A DNA stretch of 64,000 nt from an uncultured Oscillospiraceae bacterium. Lineage in GTDB: Bacteria > Bacillota > Clostridia > Oscillospirales > Ruminococcaceae. The notes beneath the pieces are model-generated. The model was not told the DNA's origin. It was given only the letters and a program-made list of their open reading frames with translations, and searched no databases. A program made the position numbers and the translations under genes. Numbering within the stretch: the stretch's first letter is position 1; each line of letters opens with the position of its first letter. The stretch lies in NCBI GenBank assembly GCA_934466455.1, contig CAKSLF010000008.1, positions 1 to 64,000 of the forward strand, read 5' to 3'. Shown piece after piece: positions 25,624 through 34,222 of the stretch.

Positions 25624-26478
25624 GTGAAGCTGAAAATTTTTATGCTGGCGTTTTGCGCCGGCTTTGCAATATTCTTTTCCGTTGCCGCAGTTTTTGTTTA
25701 CCGCTATTCCGACTATGTGCAAAGCCCGGAGGAGCCATCGGCGGAGGAAGATTCCGCCCCGGCTTTTGCCGAAAAAACAGCCCTTTTGCTTATATTTGAG
25801 GAGGACGGAAAAACGGGCCCCTTTTCCGTTGTGTGCTTTGACGGAGAAAAGGGCAGGATACCGGTAATAAGCTTTCCTGCGGAGGTTGTTTTTGAGAGTG
25901 TGCCGGGAAAAAAGACCGCCGGGGAGCTTTTTTCTTCTCTTTCAAGAAAGGACTTTTTGTCTGCGGCGGAGCGGGAGCTTGGAATAAAAATTTCCGCATG
26001 GTTTTTGTGGAACAAAGCGACCTGCGAGGAGGTTATCTCAAAGGCGGGTGCTTTTGATTATATTCTGCCGAAGGATTTGTATTATTCCGACGGCGAGAGG
26101 TATATAAACCTCTCCGCCGGGGTGCAAAGCGTTACCGGAAAAAAGTTTTACGATATGATAACCTATCCCGGCTTTGACCAAATCGACCGCTGCGATACCG
26201 CCTCCCGCCTTATTTCGATTTTTCTCGGAAGGCGGCTGCGCCGCTTTGCGCCGGAGGGTGCGGTGCTTTCCTCGGCGGTGTACGAAAGCACGGAAAATTC
26301 CGCCGATGCTTTTTTTCGTGCGGAGCTACACGGAATAATCGCCGGGCTTTGCTCCGAAAAAAAGCCCGTTGCAAGCCATGTTACCTGCGACCTTGAGCCT
26401 TTTGAGGAGGGCGTTTTCCGCTTTTCAAAAAGCACAAGAGAACGCTTTATAAAATATTTTCCGCCCCTTTCGGAATAG
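25624..26478 (+). CDS. Membrane-anchored protein with degenerate LCP-like domain
   Basis: 284 aa, GTG start directly behind the spoIIID terminator. One N-terminal membrane segment (about residues 5-26). The rest follows the outline of LytR-CpsA-Psr domains: FSVVCFDGEKGRIPVISFPA, then AERELGIKISAWFLWN, then a late YINLSAGVQSVTGKKFYDMI. However, the conserved PRDT loop that carries catalytic Arg and Asp in LCP ligases reads FPAEV, so ligase activity is doubtful. It could be a pseudo-enzyme in spore or wall assembly. The family link is inference. Confidence 0.6.
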   Translation: MKLKIFMLAFCAGFAIFFSVAAVFVYRYSDYVQSPEEPSAEEDSAPAFAEKTALLLIFEEDGKTGPFSVVCFDGEKGRIPVISFPAEVVFESVPGKKTAGELFSSLSRKDFLSAAERELGIKISAWFLWNKATCEEVISKAGAFDYILPKDLYYSDGERYINLSAGVQSVTGKKFYDMITYPGFDQIDRCDTASRLISIFLGRRLRRFAPEGAVLSSAVYESTENSADAFFRAELHGIIAGLCSEKKPVASHVTCDLEPFEEGVFRFSKSTRERFIKYFPPLSE

Positions 26479-26578
26479 AAAAACGCCGGGGAATTTATTT
26501 CTGCGGATACGGCGGCTGTATCTCCGCAACGCTTCTGTATATATATTTTCCCTTATCGGAAGAAAGCTTCGGCAGGGA

Positions 26579-26929
26579 TTAAAATTTGTACAAAAAAACA
26601 ACTCCGTCTGGGAAGCGACACTTCATATTGCCAACGCTCAAAACGGAGAAAAAATCTTGTATGATATTGACCCAATAAAAAAAGTGGAGAGGTCCGGAAA
26701 ATCGGACACTACCTCCACTACGGATAGTATACGCCAAAGCAGAGCAAAAAGTCAACAAATTTCCGAAAAAAATAATGAAAAAAGTGCTATCGACGATTTG
26801 GGCAAAGTCCAATACCAGCTCCGACGGGAGGACATAAACCGCCTTAATATCCTTGAGGGGCTAAAGCCGATGCGGAAAAGCACCGGCTTTTTTTGCTGCC
26901 TAAAATTTCGAGGGATAATAATTTCTTAA
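26579..26929 (+). pseudogene. C-terminal remnant of a mobile-element (phage-type) protein
   Basis: An open frame without a proper start encodes NSVWEATLHIANAQNGEKIL and YDIDPIKKVERSGKSDTTST, then a polar tail. To my recollection this pattern occurs at the C termini of large phage or conjugative-element proteins (MuF/nuclease-type) in gut Clostridia. The upstream part is missing and the first ATG (26657) would cut the motif in half. A GC-rich hairpin lies at 26683-26719 within it. The assignment is from memory of the pattern. Confidence 0.4.
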
Positions 26930-26981
26930 TCTATTCTTAAAATTTTCGCTTCTTGTTTCTTAAAGATATTTTCCTTATGAT
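26923..26981 (+). promoter_or_regulatory. Candidate OmpR/PhoB-type operator and promoter of glycosyltransferase gene
   Basis: TTCTTAA occurs at 26923-26929, 26934-26940 and 26957-26963, with a weaker copy (TTCGCTT) at 26945-26951, so half-sites recur every 11-12 bp on one helix face. A -10-like TATGAT follows at 26976-26981, 12 bp after the last copy. This spacing is typical of winged-helix response regulators activating a promoter that lacks a good -35. Confidence 0.5.
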
Positions 26982-27053
26982 GATTACAGAAAGAAAAGGC
27001 AAACTTTTTTTGATCCCTGCGGAAGCATTCTTCCGGGAAAGGAAAATATAAAT

Positions 27054-28307
27054 ATGGAAGCGTTACAGACAATAAACTTTATAATAGCGACGGTGTTTTT
27101 CCTCTGCTATGCCTACCAGTTCGCATATATCCCCCTGCAATGGTTAAAAAAAGACCCGCCCCATTGCGCCGAAAAAAAGCACCGCTTTGCCGTGCTTATC
27201 TGCGGAAGAAACGAGGAGCGGGTTATAGCAAAGCTTATCGAAAGCATACATTCCCAAACCTACGACCCCGCCTGTGTGCGCATTTTTGTAATGGCGGATA
27301 ACTGCACCGATAATACTGCAAGGGTCGCTCGGAACGCCGGCGCAATCGTATATAAAAGAAACAACCCTTTCCTTGTCGGAAAGGGCTATGCTCTTGAGGA
27401 GCTTCTCGACAACATCAAAAGAAATTATCCGAAAGGCTATTTTGACGGCTATTTTGTGTTCGACGCCGATAATGTTCTCGATAAAAACTACATAAAAGAG
27501 ATGAACCGCACCTTTTGCGACGGCTACGACATAATCACAAGCTACCGCAATTCCAAAAACTACGGAAGCAACTGGATCTCCGCCGGATACGCCCTTTGGT
27601 TTTTGCGGGAATCCCGCTATCTTAACCATGCCCGTTTTCTTCTTGGGACAAGCTGCGCCGTTTCCGGAACAGGCTTTTTCTTCAGCCAAAGGATACTCGA
27701 AAAAAACGGCGGCTGGCGTTTTCATCTCCTTACCGAAGATATAGAATTTACCGTACATAATATTATAAACGGAGAAAAAGTCGGCTTTTGCCCCCGGGCG
27801 GTGCTCTATGACGAACAGCCGGTTTCCTTCCGCCAATCCTGCCGCCAGCGTATGCGTTGGGCAAAGGGATATATCCAAGTGTTCAAAAAATACGGTGCGG
27901 GGCTTCTTAAAGGTGCCCTTTGCGGAAGCTTTTCCTGCTTTGATATGGCGATGGCAATTATGCCCGCCGTTGTGCTTACTGCGGTTTGCGTGCTTGTAAA
28001 TTCCGTTATGGCGGTTTTGACCCTCGCTTCCGGAGGAAGCATTCTTCCGATTCTTCTTTCCGTCGGGCAAAGCGTGCTTAATATTTATCTAACCCTGTTT
28101 GCCGTCGGCGCAATCACAACGGCTACCGAATGGAAAAACATACCCGCCCCCGCATGGAAAAAGGTTTTCTATGCCTTTACCTTCCCCCTGTTTATGTTCA
28201 CCTATATTCCGATTTCCTTTGCGGCACTTTTTGCCCATGTGGAATGGAAACCGATCGAGCACAGCGTAAGCGTAAGCTGCGATGAGCTTTGGCGGCAAAG
28301 CGCATGA
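27054..28307 (+). CDS. Membrane glycosyltransferase, family 2, processive type
   Basis: 417 aa. One N-terminal membrane helix (about 4-24), a GT-A catalytic domain with DADN (DxD metal site), LTEDIEFT as the acidic catalytic segment and QRMRW (the QxxRW acceptor motif), then about three C-terminal membrane helices. These features fit processive beta-glycosyltransferases (cellulose/hyaluronan synthase-like). The polymer is unknown. It overlaps the next small membrane gene by 4 nt (ATGA). The start at 27054 follows GGAAAGG. Confidence 0.82.
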   Translation: MEALQTINFIIATVFFLCYAYQFAYIPLQWLKKDPPHCAEKKHRFAVLICGRNEERVIAKLIESIHSQTYDPACVRIFVMADNCTDNTARVARNAGAIVYKRNNPFLVGKGYALEELLDNIKRNYPKGYFDGYFVFDADNVLDKNYIKEMNRTFCDGYDIITSYRNSKNYGSNWISAGYALWFLRESRYLNHARFLLGTSCAVSGTGFFFSQRILEKNGGWRFHLLTEDIEFTVHNIINGEKVGFCPRAVLYDEQPVSFRQSCRQRMRWAKGYIQVFKKYGAGLLKGALCGSFSCFDMAMAIMPAVVLTAVCVLVNSVMAVLTLASGGSILPILLSVGQSVLNIYLTLFAVGAITTATEWKNIPAPAWKKVFYAFTFPLFMFTYIPISFAALFAHVEWKPIEHSVSVSCDELWRQSA

Positions 28308-28648
28308 CGGCGCAAAGCCCTGCGGCGGGTAACGCTCCGGAATTTGACGCCGTAATCGAAAAAATACAGGAGCGCACAAAAAAGCTTTTTTTCACCGTAA
28401 TTTCCGCCGCAGCCTTTGTTGCGCTGCTCTGGCTTTCCATGGGTGCGGCGGATTGCGCAAGAGTTTTTGCAAGGGGCGAAAGACCGCTTTTCTGCACAAT
28501 GGAAAACGGCGTTTTCCGCGGCTTCGGCTATTCCTTTGCCATAGAAAAAATCCCGGAGAAAAGCCCCTGTGCAGAAGCAAAGCTCTTTATTTTCGGAATT
28601 GAGGCAATGCGGGAGAGGGTAACCCCCGCAAAAGCAATTTCCGAATAA
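28304..28648 (+). CDS. Small single-pass membrane protein
   Basis: 114 aa from the ATG at 28304, overlapping the glycosyltransferase stop. One hydrophobic segment at about residues 33-52, then a short extracytoplasmic part ending AKAISE. Translational coupling suggests it assists the glycosyltransferase, but no family was recognised. Confidence 0.6.
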   Translation: MTAQSPAAGNAPEFDAVIEKIQERTKKLFFTVISAAAFVALLWLSMGAADCARVFARGERPLFCTMENGVFRGFGYSFAIEKIPEKSPCAEAKLFIFGIEAMRERVTPAKAISE

Positions 28649-28729
28649 CACTCCCGGAGTGCCCGGCGGGGGTTACAGCCGGCGGATTTTTCCGCCGCCC
28701 CGCCCGCTCGCATATATAACAAAAACCAA

Positions 28730-28765
28730 AAAACCCGGACGGAAACTCCCCGTTCGGGCTTTTTG
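28730..28765 (+). terminator. Terminator after the glycosyltransferase operon
   Basis: CCCGGACGG (28734-28742) pairs with CCGTTCGGG (28750-28758, one G-T pair), preceded by A residues and followed by a T-tract; also usable by the convergent tmk. Confidence 0.75.
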
Positions 28766-28841
28766 GTCTTAAAAAAACGGTCGTTTATTTACAAAGAGTA
28801 ATATTTCGACAAATTTATACTATCCTTGGGGCTGTTTTGCA

Positions 28842-29471
28842 TTAAAGCAGCTTCTCGATAGCCGCTTTTATGTCCGAAAAGACCTCTTCTTTTGTGCGTG
28901 CGCCGTCAACGATTACAATATTGTCCCGCCCCTTCAGCATATCGAAGACTATTCCGTAGCGGCGGCGGGTTTCGGAGATAATCGCCGCATTTTCCTCATA
29001 AATTTCAAAATGGCTGCGCCCGGCACGGATGTGCTCAAGGCATTTTTCCGGGTCGAGGTCGATAAAAACGCAGATGTCCGGCTTCATAATCGAAGGGCAG
29101 TTAAGATTCATTTCTGCGACCCAATCCAAAGAGCCGCCGACGCCCTGATATGCGATTGAGGAATAATAATACCTGTCGCATACAACATCGGTGCCGCCCT
29201 CGATATATTGGCGTATTCCGCTTTTCGGGCTTACATTGTGAGCAACCCGGTCCGCAAGAAACATTGCGGCAAGCTCGTCGCTTGTTCTCGGGTGCTCCGC
29301 ACCCAAGCCGTCCCGCACCATTCCGCCAAGCCCGCTTGCGGTGGGCTCCGCCGTATGGTGGACCCTGCGCCCTTTTTCTCGAAGATATGCGGAAAGCATT
29401 TCGGACTGGGTGGTTTTTCCGCTTCCGTCAACGCCCTCGATAACTATAAAAAGCCCTCTTTTGTTTTCCAA
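28842..29471 (-). CDS. tmk: Thymidylate kinase
   Basis: 209 aa if started at the TTG at 29471, chosen because AGAGGG is 8 nt upstream; a GTG at 29480 sits too close to that ribosome site. P-loop EGVDGSGKTTQ near residue 13, DR(Y/H) motif CDRYYYSS, and an Arg-containing lid (RAGRSHFEIYEE). Phosphorylates dTMP to dTDP. It is monocistronic here, divergent from gdpP. Confidence 0.95.
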   Translation of the reverse strand: MENKRGLFIVIEGVDGSGKTTQSEMLSAYLREKGRRVHHTAEPTASGLGGMVRDGLGAEHPRTSDELAAMFLADRVAHNVSPKSGIRQYIEGGTDVVCDRYYYSSIAYQGVGGSLDWVAEMNLNCPSIMKPDICVFIDLDPEKCLEHIRAGRSHFEIYEENAAIISETRRRYGIVFDMLKGRDNIVIVDGARTKEEVFSDIKAAIEKLL

Positions 29472-29587
29472 AACAAGCACCCTCTTATTAAAAACAAAAA
29501 ATCAACGGAATAATTATAACCTGCGCCGCCCTTTATGTCAAATATGAAGAATAGGCTTAAAAATCCGCCGAAGAACACAAAAAAGTG

Positions 29588-29616
29588 TTGCGGGCAAAGC
29601 GGCGATTTGCTATAAT
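29588..29616 (+). promoter_or_regulatory. Promoter of gdpP
   Basis: TTGCGG (29588-29593), 17-bp spacer, TATAAT (29611-29616), with TG at 29608-29609 (extended -10). Confidence 0.7.
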
Positions 29617-29709
29617 ATACTGTGTATATTTGCGCTTATGCGGTCAAAAACACCGAAAAGGCGTTTTTCCGCTTATATTTACAAAAAAGGAAGGGAGGTT
29701 TTTTCGGAA

Positions 29710-31689
29710 ATGAAGAAAAACCTTGACCTTATGCAGGCGGCAATAATCGTGCTTATGGTGTTTTTGTCCGCAGAGGCGGGAATTACGGCGGCTTTGGATA
29801 AAAATATATTTTTAATCGAGCTTCCGTTTGTAATCGCCGCATTGGTTTTTTCCGTAATAAGGCTTGTAACAATAAGAAAGGATTCCCGAAGATTCCTTGA
29901 ATATGTGGGAGGAAGACTTGGTGCCGCAAAGGGAAACAGCCTGCTTAATTTTCCGATGGCTGTCGCCGTAATTGACGAAAGCGGCTGCATAATCTGGTGT
30001 AACGGTCTTTTCCATGACAAAATCGTAAAAAAGGACGAGGTCATCGGTCTTTCCGCAAAAACCGTTTTCGAGGGCTTTGATTTGCAAAAAGCCCTTACCC
30101 CGGAGGGCAGCGGCGTAAAATATAAGGGAGGCTGCTATACGGTCTGCGGCTTTATGTCCGACGCAAGAGCACCGGAAAACCTCTGTGTGCTGTATTTTGT
30201 CGACCGCACCGAGGAAAACCGCATAACAACCCTTTATAATGAAACCCGCCCGGTGGCGATGAGCATTGTTCTTGATAACCTCGACGACCTTTTTGCAAAT
30301 TGCCGGGACAGCGAGAAAAGCCGTATTATGGGCGAGGTGGAGGATCTTTTTGAAAATTTTGCGGAAAAGAACCGCGCCCTTGTAAAGCGTTACGAAAACG
30401 CAAAATATATCGTTGTTGTGGAACAGCAATACCTTGAAAAAATGGAGGAGGACCGCTTTTCCATTCTTGATAAAGCAAGAAAGATACTTACAAGCGAGGG
30501 TTTGCCCGTAACCCTTTCAATCGGCGTTGCCGGGGGAGATTATACCCTTAACCGTCTTATGGAATTTTCCGGTCAGGCTTTGGAGATGGCTCTCGGCAGG
30601 GGCGGCGACCAGGCTGCGGTTAAGGAGCCGGGCGGCTATGAGTTCTACGGCGGGTTTGCAAAGGGAGTTGAAAAGCGCACAAAGGTAAAAACCCGTGTTG
30701 TTGCCGCCGCACTTTGCGACCTTATCGAATCAAGCGGAAATGTGCTTACAATGGGTCACCGCTTCGGTGACCTCGACTGCGTCGGCGCAGCAATCGCAAT
30801 GGCGGAGGCTTGCCGTGATATGGAAAAGGATTCCCATGTTGTGGTCAATAAATCAACCTGCCTTGCAAAGCCGCTTATCGAAAAAACTGAGCAGGCGGGA
30901 GAAAGCGAGCTTTTCCTTTCGCCGGAGGCGGCAATGGAGCGTGTAACCGACGATACTCTGCTTATCATTGTTGATACTCATGTTCAAAATATTCTCGAAT
31001 CAAAAGAGCTTTATGCAAAATGCCGCAATGTGGTCGTAATCGACCACCATCGCCGCATGATGGGAAGCGTTGAAAATGCGGTTATATTCTATCATGAGCC
31101 GTACGCTTCCTCCGCTTCCGAAATGGTTACGGAGCTTTTGCAATACTTCGATTCCCGCTGCAAGGTTACAAAGGCGGAGGCGGAAGCCCTCCTTTCCGGA
31201 ATTATGCTTGATACAAAGAGCTTTACCATGCGTGCCGGCGTCCGTACCTTCGAGGCGGCTGCTTTCCTTAAAAAGCAGGGTGCGGATACCGTAAGGGTAA
31301 AGGAGCTTTTCTCCGGTAGCCTTGAAAGCTATCGTCACCGTTCGGAGATTGTTTCCCGTGCGGAGATATACCGCGGCTGCGCAATCAGCTTTTCAAAGGC
31401 GTATGACGATGTCGGGCTTGTTGCGCCCCAGGCTGCGGACGAACTTCTTACAATAGAGGGCGTTGCCGCCTCTGTGGTTATGTTCAAAACTCCGGCGGGA
31501 GTTTCCTTCTCCGCAAGAAGCCTTGGCGGAATGAATGTACAGGTTATTATGGAAGCCCTCGGCGGCGGCGGTCACCAAACCATGGCGGGCGCACAAATGC
31601 CCGATGTAACCCCGCAGGAGGCTGCGGTTGCCCTTAAAAACGCAATCGACAAATATTTTGACGACGCCGAGGGTCATGCCGACCAGTAA
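29710..31689 (+). CDS. gdpP: Cyclic-di-AMP phosphodiesterase GdpP
   Basis: 659 aa from the ATG at 29710, 10 nt after GGGAGG. Two membrane helices (about 10-50), a PAS-like domain (residues about 90-180), a degenerate GGDEF domain (about 190-320) and a DHH-DHHA1 phosphodiesterase module with GHRFGDLDCVG, VIDHHRRM and the C-terminal GGGGHQTMAG. Hydrolyses c-di-AMP at the membrane, affecting wall stress and osmotic control. It sits before rplI and dnaB as in many Firmicutes. Confidence 0.95.
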   Translation: MKKNLDLMQAAIIVLMVFLSAEAGITAALDKNIFLIELPFVIAALVFSVIRLVTIRKDSRRFLEYVGGRLGAAKGNSLLNFPMAVAVIDESGCIIWCNGLFHDKIVKKDEVIGLSAKTVFEGFDLQKALTPEGSGVKYKGGCYTVCGFMSDARAPENLCVLYFVDRTEENRITTLYNETRPVAMSIVLDNLDDLFANCRDSEKSRIMGEVEDLFENFAEKNRALVKRYENAKYIVVVEQQYLEKMEEDRFSILDKARKILTSEGLPVTLSIGVAGGDYTLNRLMEFSGQALEMALGRGGDQAAVKEPGGYEFYGGFAKGVEKRTKVKTRVVAAALCDLIESSGNVLTMGHRFGDLDCVGAAIAMAEACRDMEKDSHVVVNKSTCLAKPLIEKTEQAGESELFLSPEAAMERVTDDTLLIIVDTHVQNILESKELYAKCRNVVVIDHHRRMMGSVENAVIFYHEPYASSASEMVTELLQYFDSRCKVTKAEAEALLSGIMLDTKSFTMRAGVRTFEAAAFLKKQGADTVRVKELFSGSLESYRHRSEIVSRAEIYRGCAISFSKAYDDVGLVAPQAADELLTIEGVAASVVMFKTPAGVSFSARSLGGMNVQVIMEALGGGGHQTMAGAQMPDVTPQEAAVALKNAIDKYFDDAEGHADQ

Positions 31690-31733
31690 AAACGGATTTT
31701 TTATCAAATATAACCCCGAAAGGAGAAAATATT

Positions 31734-32177
31734 ATGAAAGTTATATTGCTTGAGGACATCAAAGGAACGGGAAAAAAGGGCGAGCTTATAAACGCCTCCG
31801 ACGGTTATGCAAGAAACTATCTTTTCCCAAAAAAGCTTGCTATGGAAGCAACCCCCCAAGCCCTTAACGAGCTTAAACAGAAGGAAGCGGCAAAGGAACG
31901 CCGCCTTGCAATAGAAAAGCAGGAGGCTCTTGACGCTGCCGCAAAAATCAAAGAAAAAACCGTAAAAATCTCCTCCGCCGCCGGACAAAACGGAAAGCTC
32001 TTCGGTTCCGTAACCGCAGCCGATGTTGCCGAGGAAATCAAAAAGCAGTTTGGGCTTGAGGTGGACAGAAGAAAGGTTTCCCTTGAATCCGAAATAAAAT
32101 CTTTCGGAACCTATAACGCCGAGGTCAAGTTCGGAAGCGGCGTTTCCGCAAAAATTTATGTTCTTGTTGCGGAATAA
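31734..32177 (+). CDS. rplI: 50S ribosomal protein L9
   Basis: 147 aa, normal length. MKVILLEDIKGTGKKGELI and the signature DGYARNYLFPKKLA are diagnostic. 44 nt after gdpP, with AAAGGAG upstream. In most relatives dnaB follows directly; here a roughly 690-bp repeat-rich block separates them. Confidence 0.98.
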   Translation: MKVILLEDIKGTGKKGELINASDGYARNYLFPKKLAMEATPQALNELKQKEAAKERRLAIEKQEALDAAAKIKEKTVKISSAAGQNGKLFGSVTAADVAEEIKKQFGLEVDRRKVSLESEIKSFGTYNAEVKFGSGVSAKIYVLVAE

Positions 32178-32189
32178 TACGCCGCACAA

Positions 32190-32790
32190 TCTCGGCTCCC
32201 CGGTGTAAGGTTCGCACCTCGCCGACTGTGAGCACCTCTCGGCTCCCCTGTGTAAGGGGAGCTGGCACGGCGGCTAAAGATTAAGACGCCGTGACTGAGG
32301 GGTTGTATCGGCGACAGGTTATAGCGTTTACACTTTTCACAGTTTACCCCGCTCTTTTGTAACCAAAAGAAAAGCCGTTTTTTCCCCTCGCCGTCCCCGA
32401 CGGGGACCCTAACGGCGTATTTTCAATATACCTATTTCGCTCGGCTATACTGACGGCTCGCAGGCTTTTCCGCACAGAACAAAGCCGCTCTGTAAGGTAA
32501 GCGGTATACCACAACCCCCTCCGCCGCTGCGGCGGCACCTCCCCTGAAGGGGAGGTGCGGAGGCGTCGGCGGTGCGCCTCTCGGCTCCTTCGCCGTTAGC
32601 CGCTCGTGCTTCGGCTATTCGCTCTCGCACTTGCGGACAGCAGCAGCTTGCCTTTCTCGTTGTATCCGCCACCGGCGGCACTCGAAAGCCAACTGTGCAA
32701 GGGGAGCTGGCAAAACCGCAGGTTTTGACTGAGGGGTTGTATCCCCGACCGGGGATTTTAAGGCGGGCGCAATCTCTAAATCCGCACAGC
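32190..32790. repeat. Block of several palindromic intergenic repeats
   Basis: Three non-coding repeat segments in series. First, about 32192-32306, with hairpins CCCCTGTGTAAGGGG and CACGGCG/CGCCGTG, ending TGACTGAGGGGTTGTA. Second, 32480-32590, whose first 75 bases match bases 1-75 of the window and which contains the perfect CACCTCCCC/GGGGAGGTG hairpin. Third, about 32695-32760, again with GGGGAGCTGGC and GACTGAGGGGTTGTAT. No intact gene lies between 32178 and 32869. These are probably chromosomally dispersed palindromic elements. Confidence 0.75.
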
Positions 32791-32869
32791 CCACGGCGGA
32801 AGGCGGCATACACGCCGCCGCAATGCCTTTCGCACAAGGATATTCCAAAAAGCATAGGAAGTGATTTTT

Positions 32870-34222
32870 TTGCCAAAAGAGAATGATATGCTTCTCGGCG
32901 TGGATATGCCGTACAGCCTTGAGGCGGAGCAAAGCGTGCTTGGCGCAGTGCTTGTGGAGCCGGGCTGCCTTTCCGAGCTTGTGGAAAAGCTTAGGGCGGA
33001 AAGCTTTTACCGCCCCCAGCACCGTGCGCTTTTTTCCGAGATGGTGCGTATGTTCACAACCGGAGAGCCGGTGGACTTTGTAACCGTGCTTGAGGCGGCA
33101 AAGGAAGCGGAGATTTTTCCCTCCGAGCAGGAGGCAAAGGTATATCTTTCTCACCTTATGGAGATTGTTCCCTCCGTCCGCAATATTTCCGCCTATGTTG
33201 ATATAATTCTTGATAAACAGCTTGTGCGCAGCCTTCTTGAAATTTCCGGCGAAATTATGTCGGAGGCAAGAGAAAGCGGTGCGGAAGGAAGGCTTCTCCT
33301 CGATTCTGCGGAGCAGCATATATACGACCTGCGCCAAGGGCGCAGCACAGCCGGGTTTGTTCCGATAAGCGAAACGATACTTTCCGCCTACGACCGGATA
33401 AATAAGCTTGCCGGTCCCGACAGAGAAAAATACCTTGGAATAAAAACCGGTTACAGTGCGGTGGACAGAAAAATAGGCGGTCTTAATAAATCCGACCTTA
33501 TTCTTATCGCCGCCCGTCCCGGTATGGGCAAAACAAGCTTTGCGCTTAATATTGCGGTAAATGTTGCAATGAAAGCAAAGCATAGGGTTGCGGTTTTTTC
33601 ACTTGAAATGAGCAGCGAACAGATTACATCGAGGATCCTTTCCTGCGAGGCTCTTGTGGAAAGCAACCGCCTCCGCTCGGGAAATCTTGAGGAAAACGAT
33701 TGGGTAAAGCTTGCCCAGACCGCCCAGCTTTTAAGCGGCTCCGAAATTTTTATCGACGACACAGCCGGAATAACAATTTCCGAGATGAAGGCGAAGCTTC
33801 GCCGTCTGCGCAGTGTTGACCTTGTTATAGTGGATTATCTTCAGCTTATGTCCTCCGGAAAACGCACGGATAACCGTGTTCAGGAGGTTTCCGAGATGAC
33901 CAGAAACCTAAAGCTTATGGCAAGGGAGCTTGATGTTCCCGTAATCGTGCTTTCCCAGCTTTCCCGTGCAACGGAAAGCCGCCAGGGGCACCGCCCGATG
34001 CTTTCCGACCTGCGTGAATCCGGCTCCATTGAGCAGGATGCCGATATTGTAATGTTCCTCTATCGTGAGTCCTATTATCAGCTCCAGGAGGGTGCGCCTG
34101 CGCCGGAGCAGGATACGGTAGAGTGCATTGTTTCAAAAAACCGCCACGGCGAAACCGGAACGGCAGTATTGCTCTGGGACGGTCGCCATACAAAGTTCTA
34201 TACAATAGAGGAAGACCGATGA
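32870..34222 (+). CDS. dnaB: Replicative DNA helicase
   Basis: 450 aa from the TTG at 32870 (AGGAAG 8-9 nt upstream); other candidates are a GTG at 32861 and an ATG at 32888. DnaB-N domain (SLEAEQSVLGAVLVEP) and RecA-like core with Walker A ARPGMGKTSF, LVIVDYLQLM and the SRATESRQGHRPMLSDLRES region. Unwinds DNA at the replication fork. Its stop overlaps the tilS start (ATGA). Confidence 0.96.
   Translation: MPKENDMLLGVDMPYSLEAEQSVLGAVLVEPGCLSELVEKLRAESFYRPQHRALFSEMVRMFTTGEPVDFVTVLEAAKEAEIFPSEQEAKVYLSHLMEIVPSVRNISAYVDIILDKQLVRSLLEISGEIMSEARESGAEGRLLLDSAEQHIYDLRQGRSTAGFVPISETILSAYDRINKLAGPDREKYLGIKTGYSAVDRKIGGLNKSDLILIAARPGMGKTSFALNIAVNVAMKAKHRVAVFSLEMSSEQITSRILSCEALVESNRLRSGNLEENDWVKLAQTAQLLSGSEIFIDDTAGITISEMKAKLRRLRSVDLVIVDYLQLMSSGKRTDNRVQEVSEMTRNLKLMARELDVPVIVLSQLSRATESRQGHRPMLSDLRESGSIEQDADIVMFLYRESYYQLQEGAPAPEQDTVECIVSKNRHGETGTAVLLWDGRHTKFYTIEEDR

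Noticed and set aside
32190..32790. CRISPR array or insertion sequence in the rplI-dnaB gap
   Set aside because: Segments are palindromic and unequal, without regular spacers, and no transposase frame is present.
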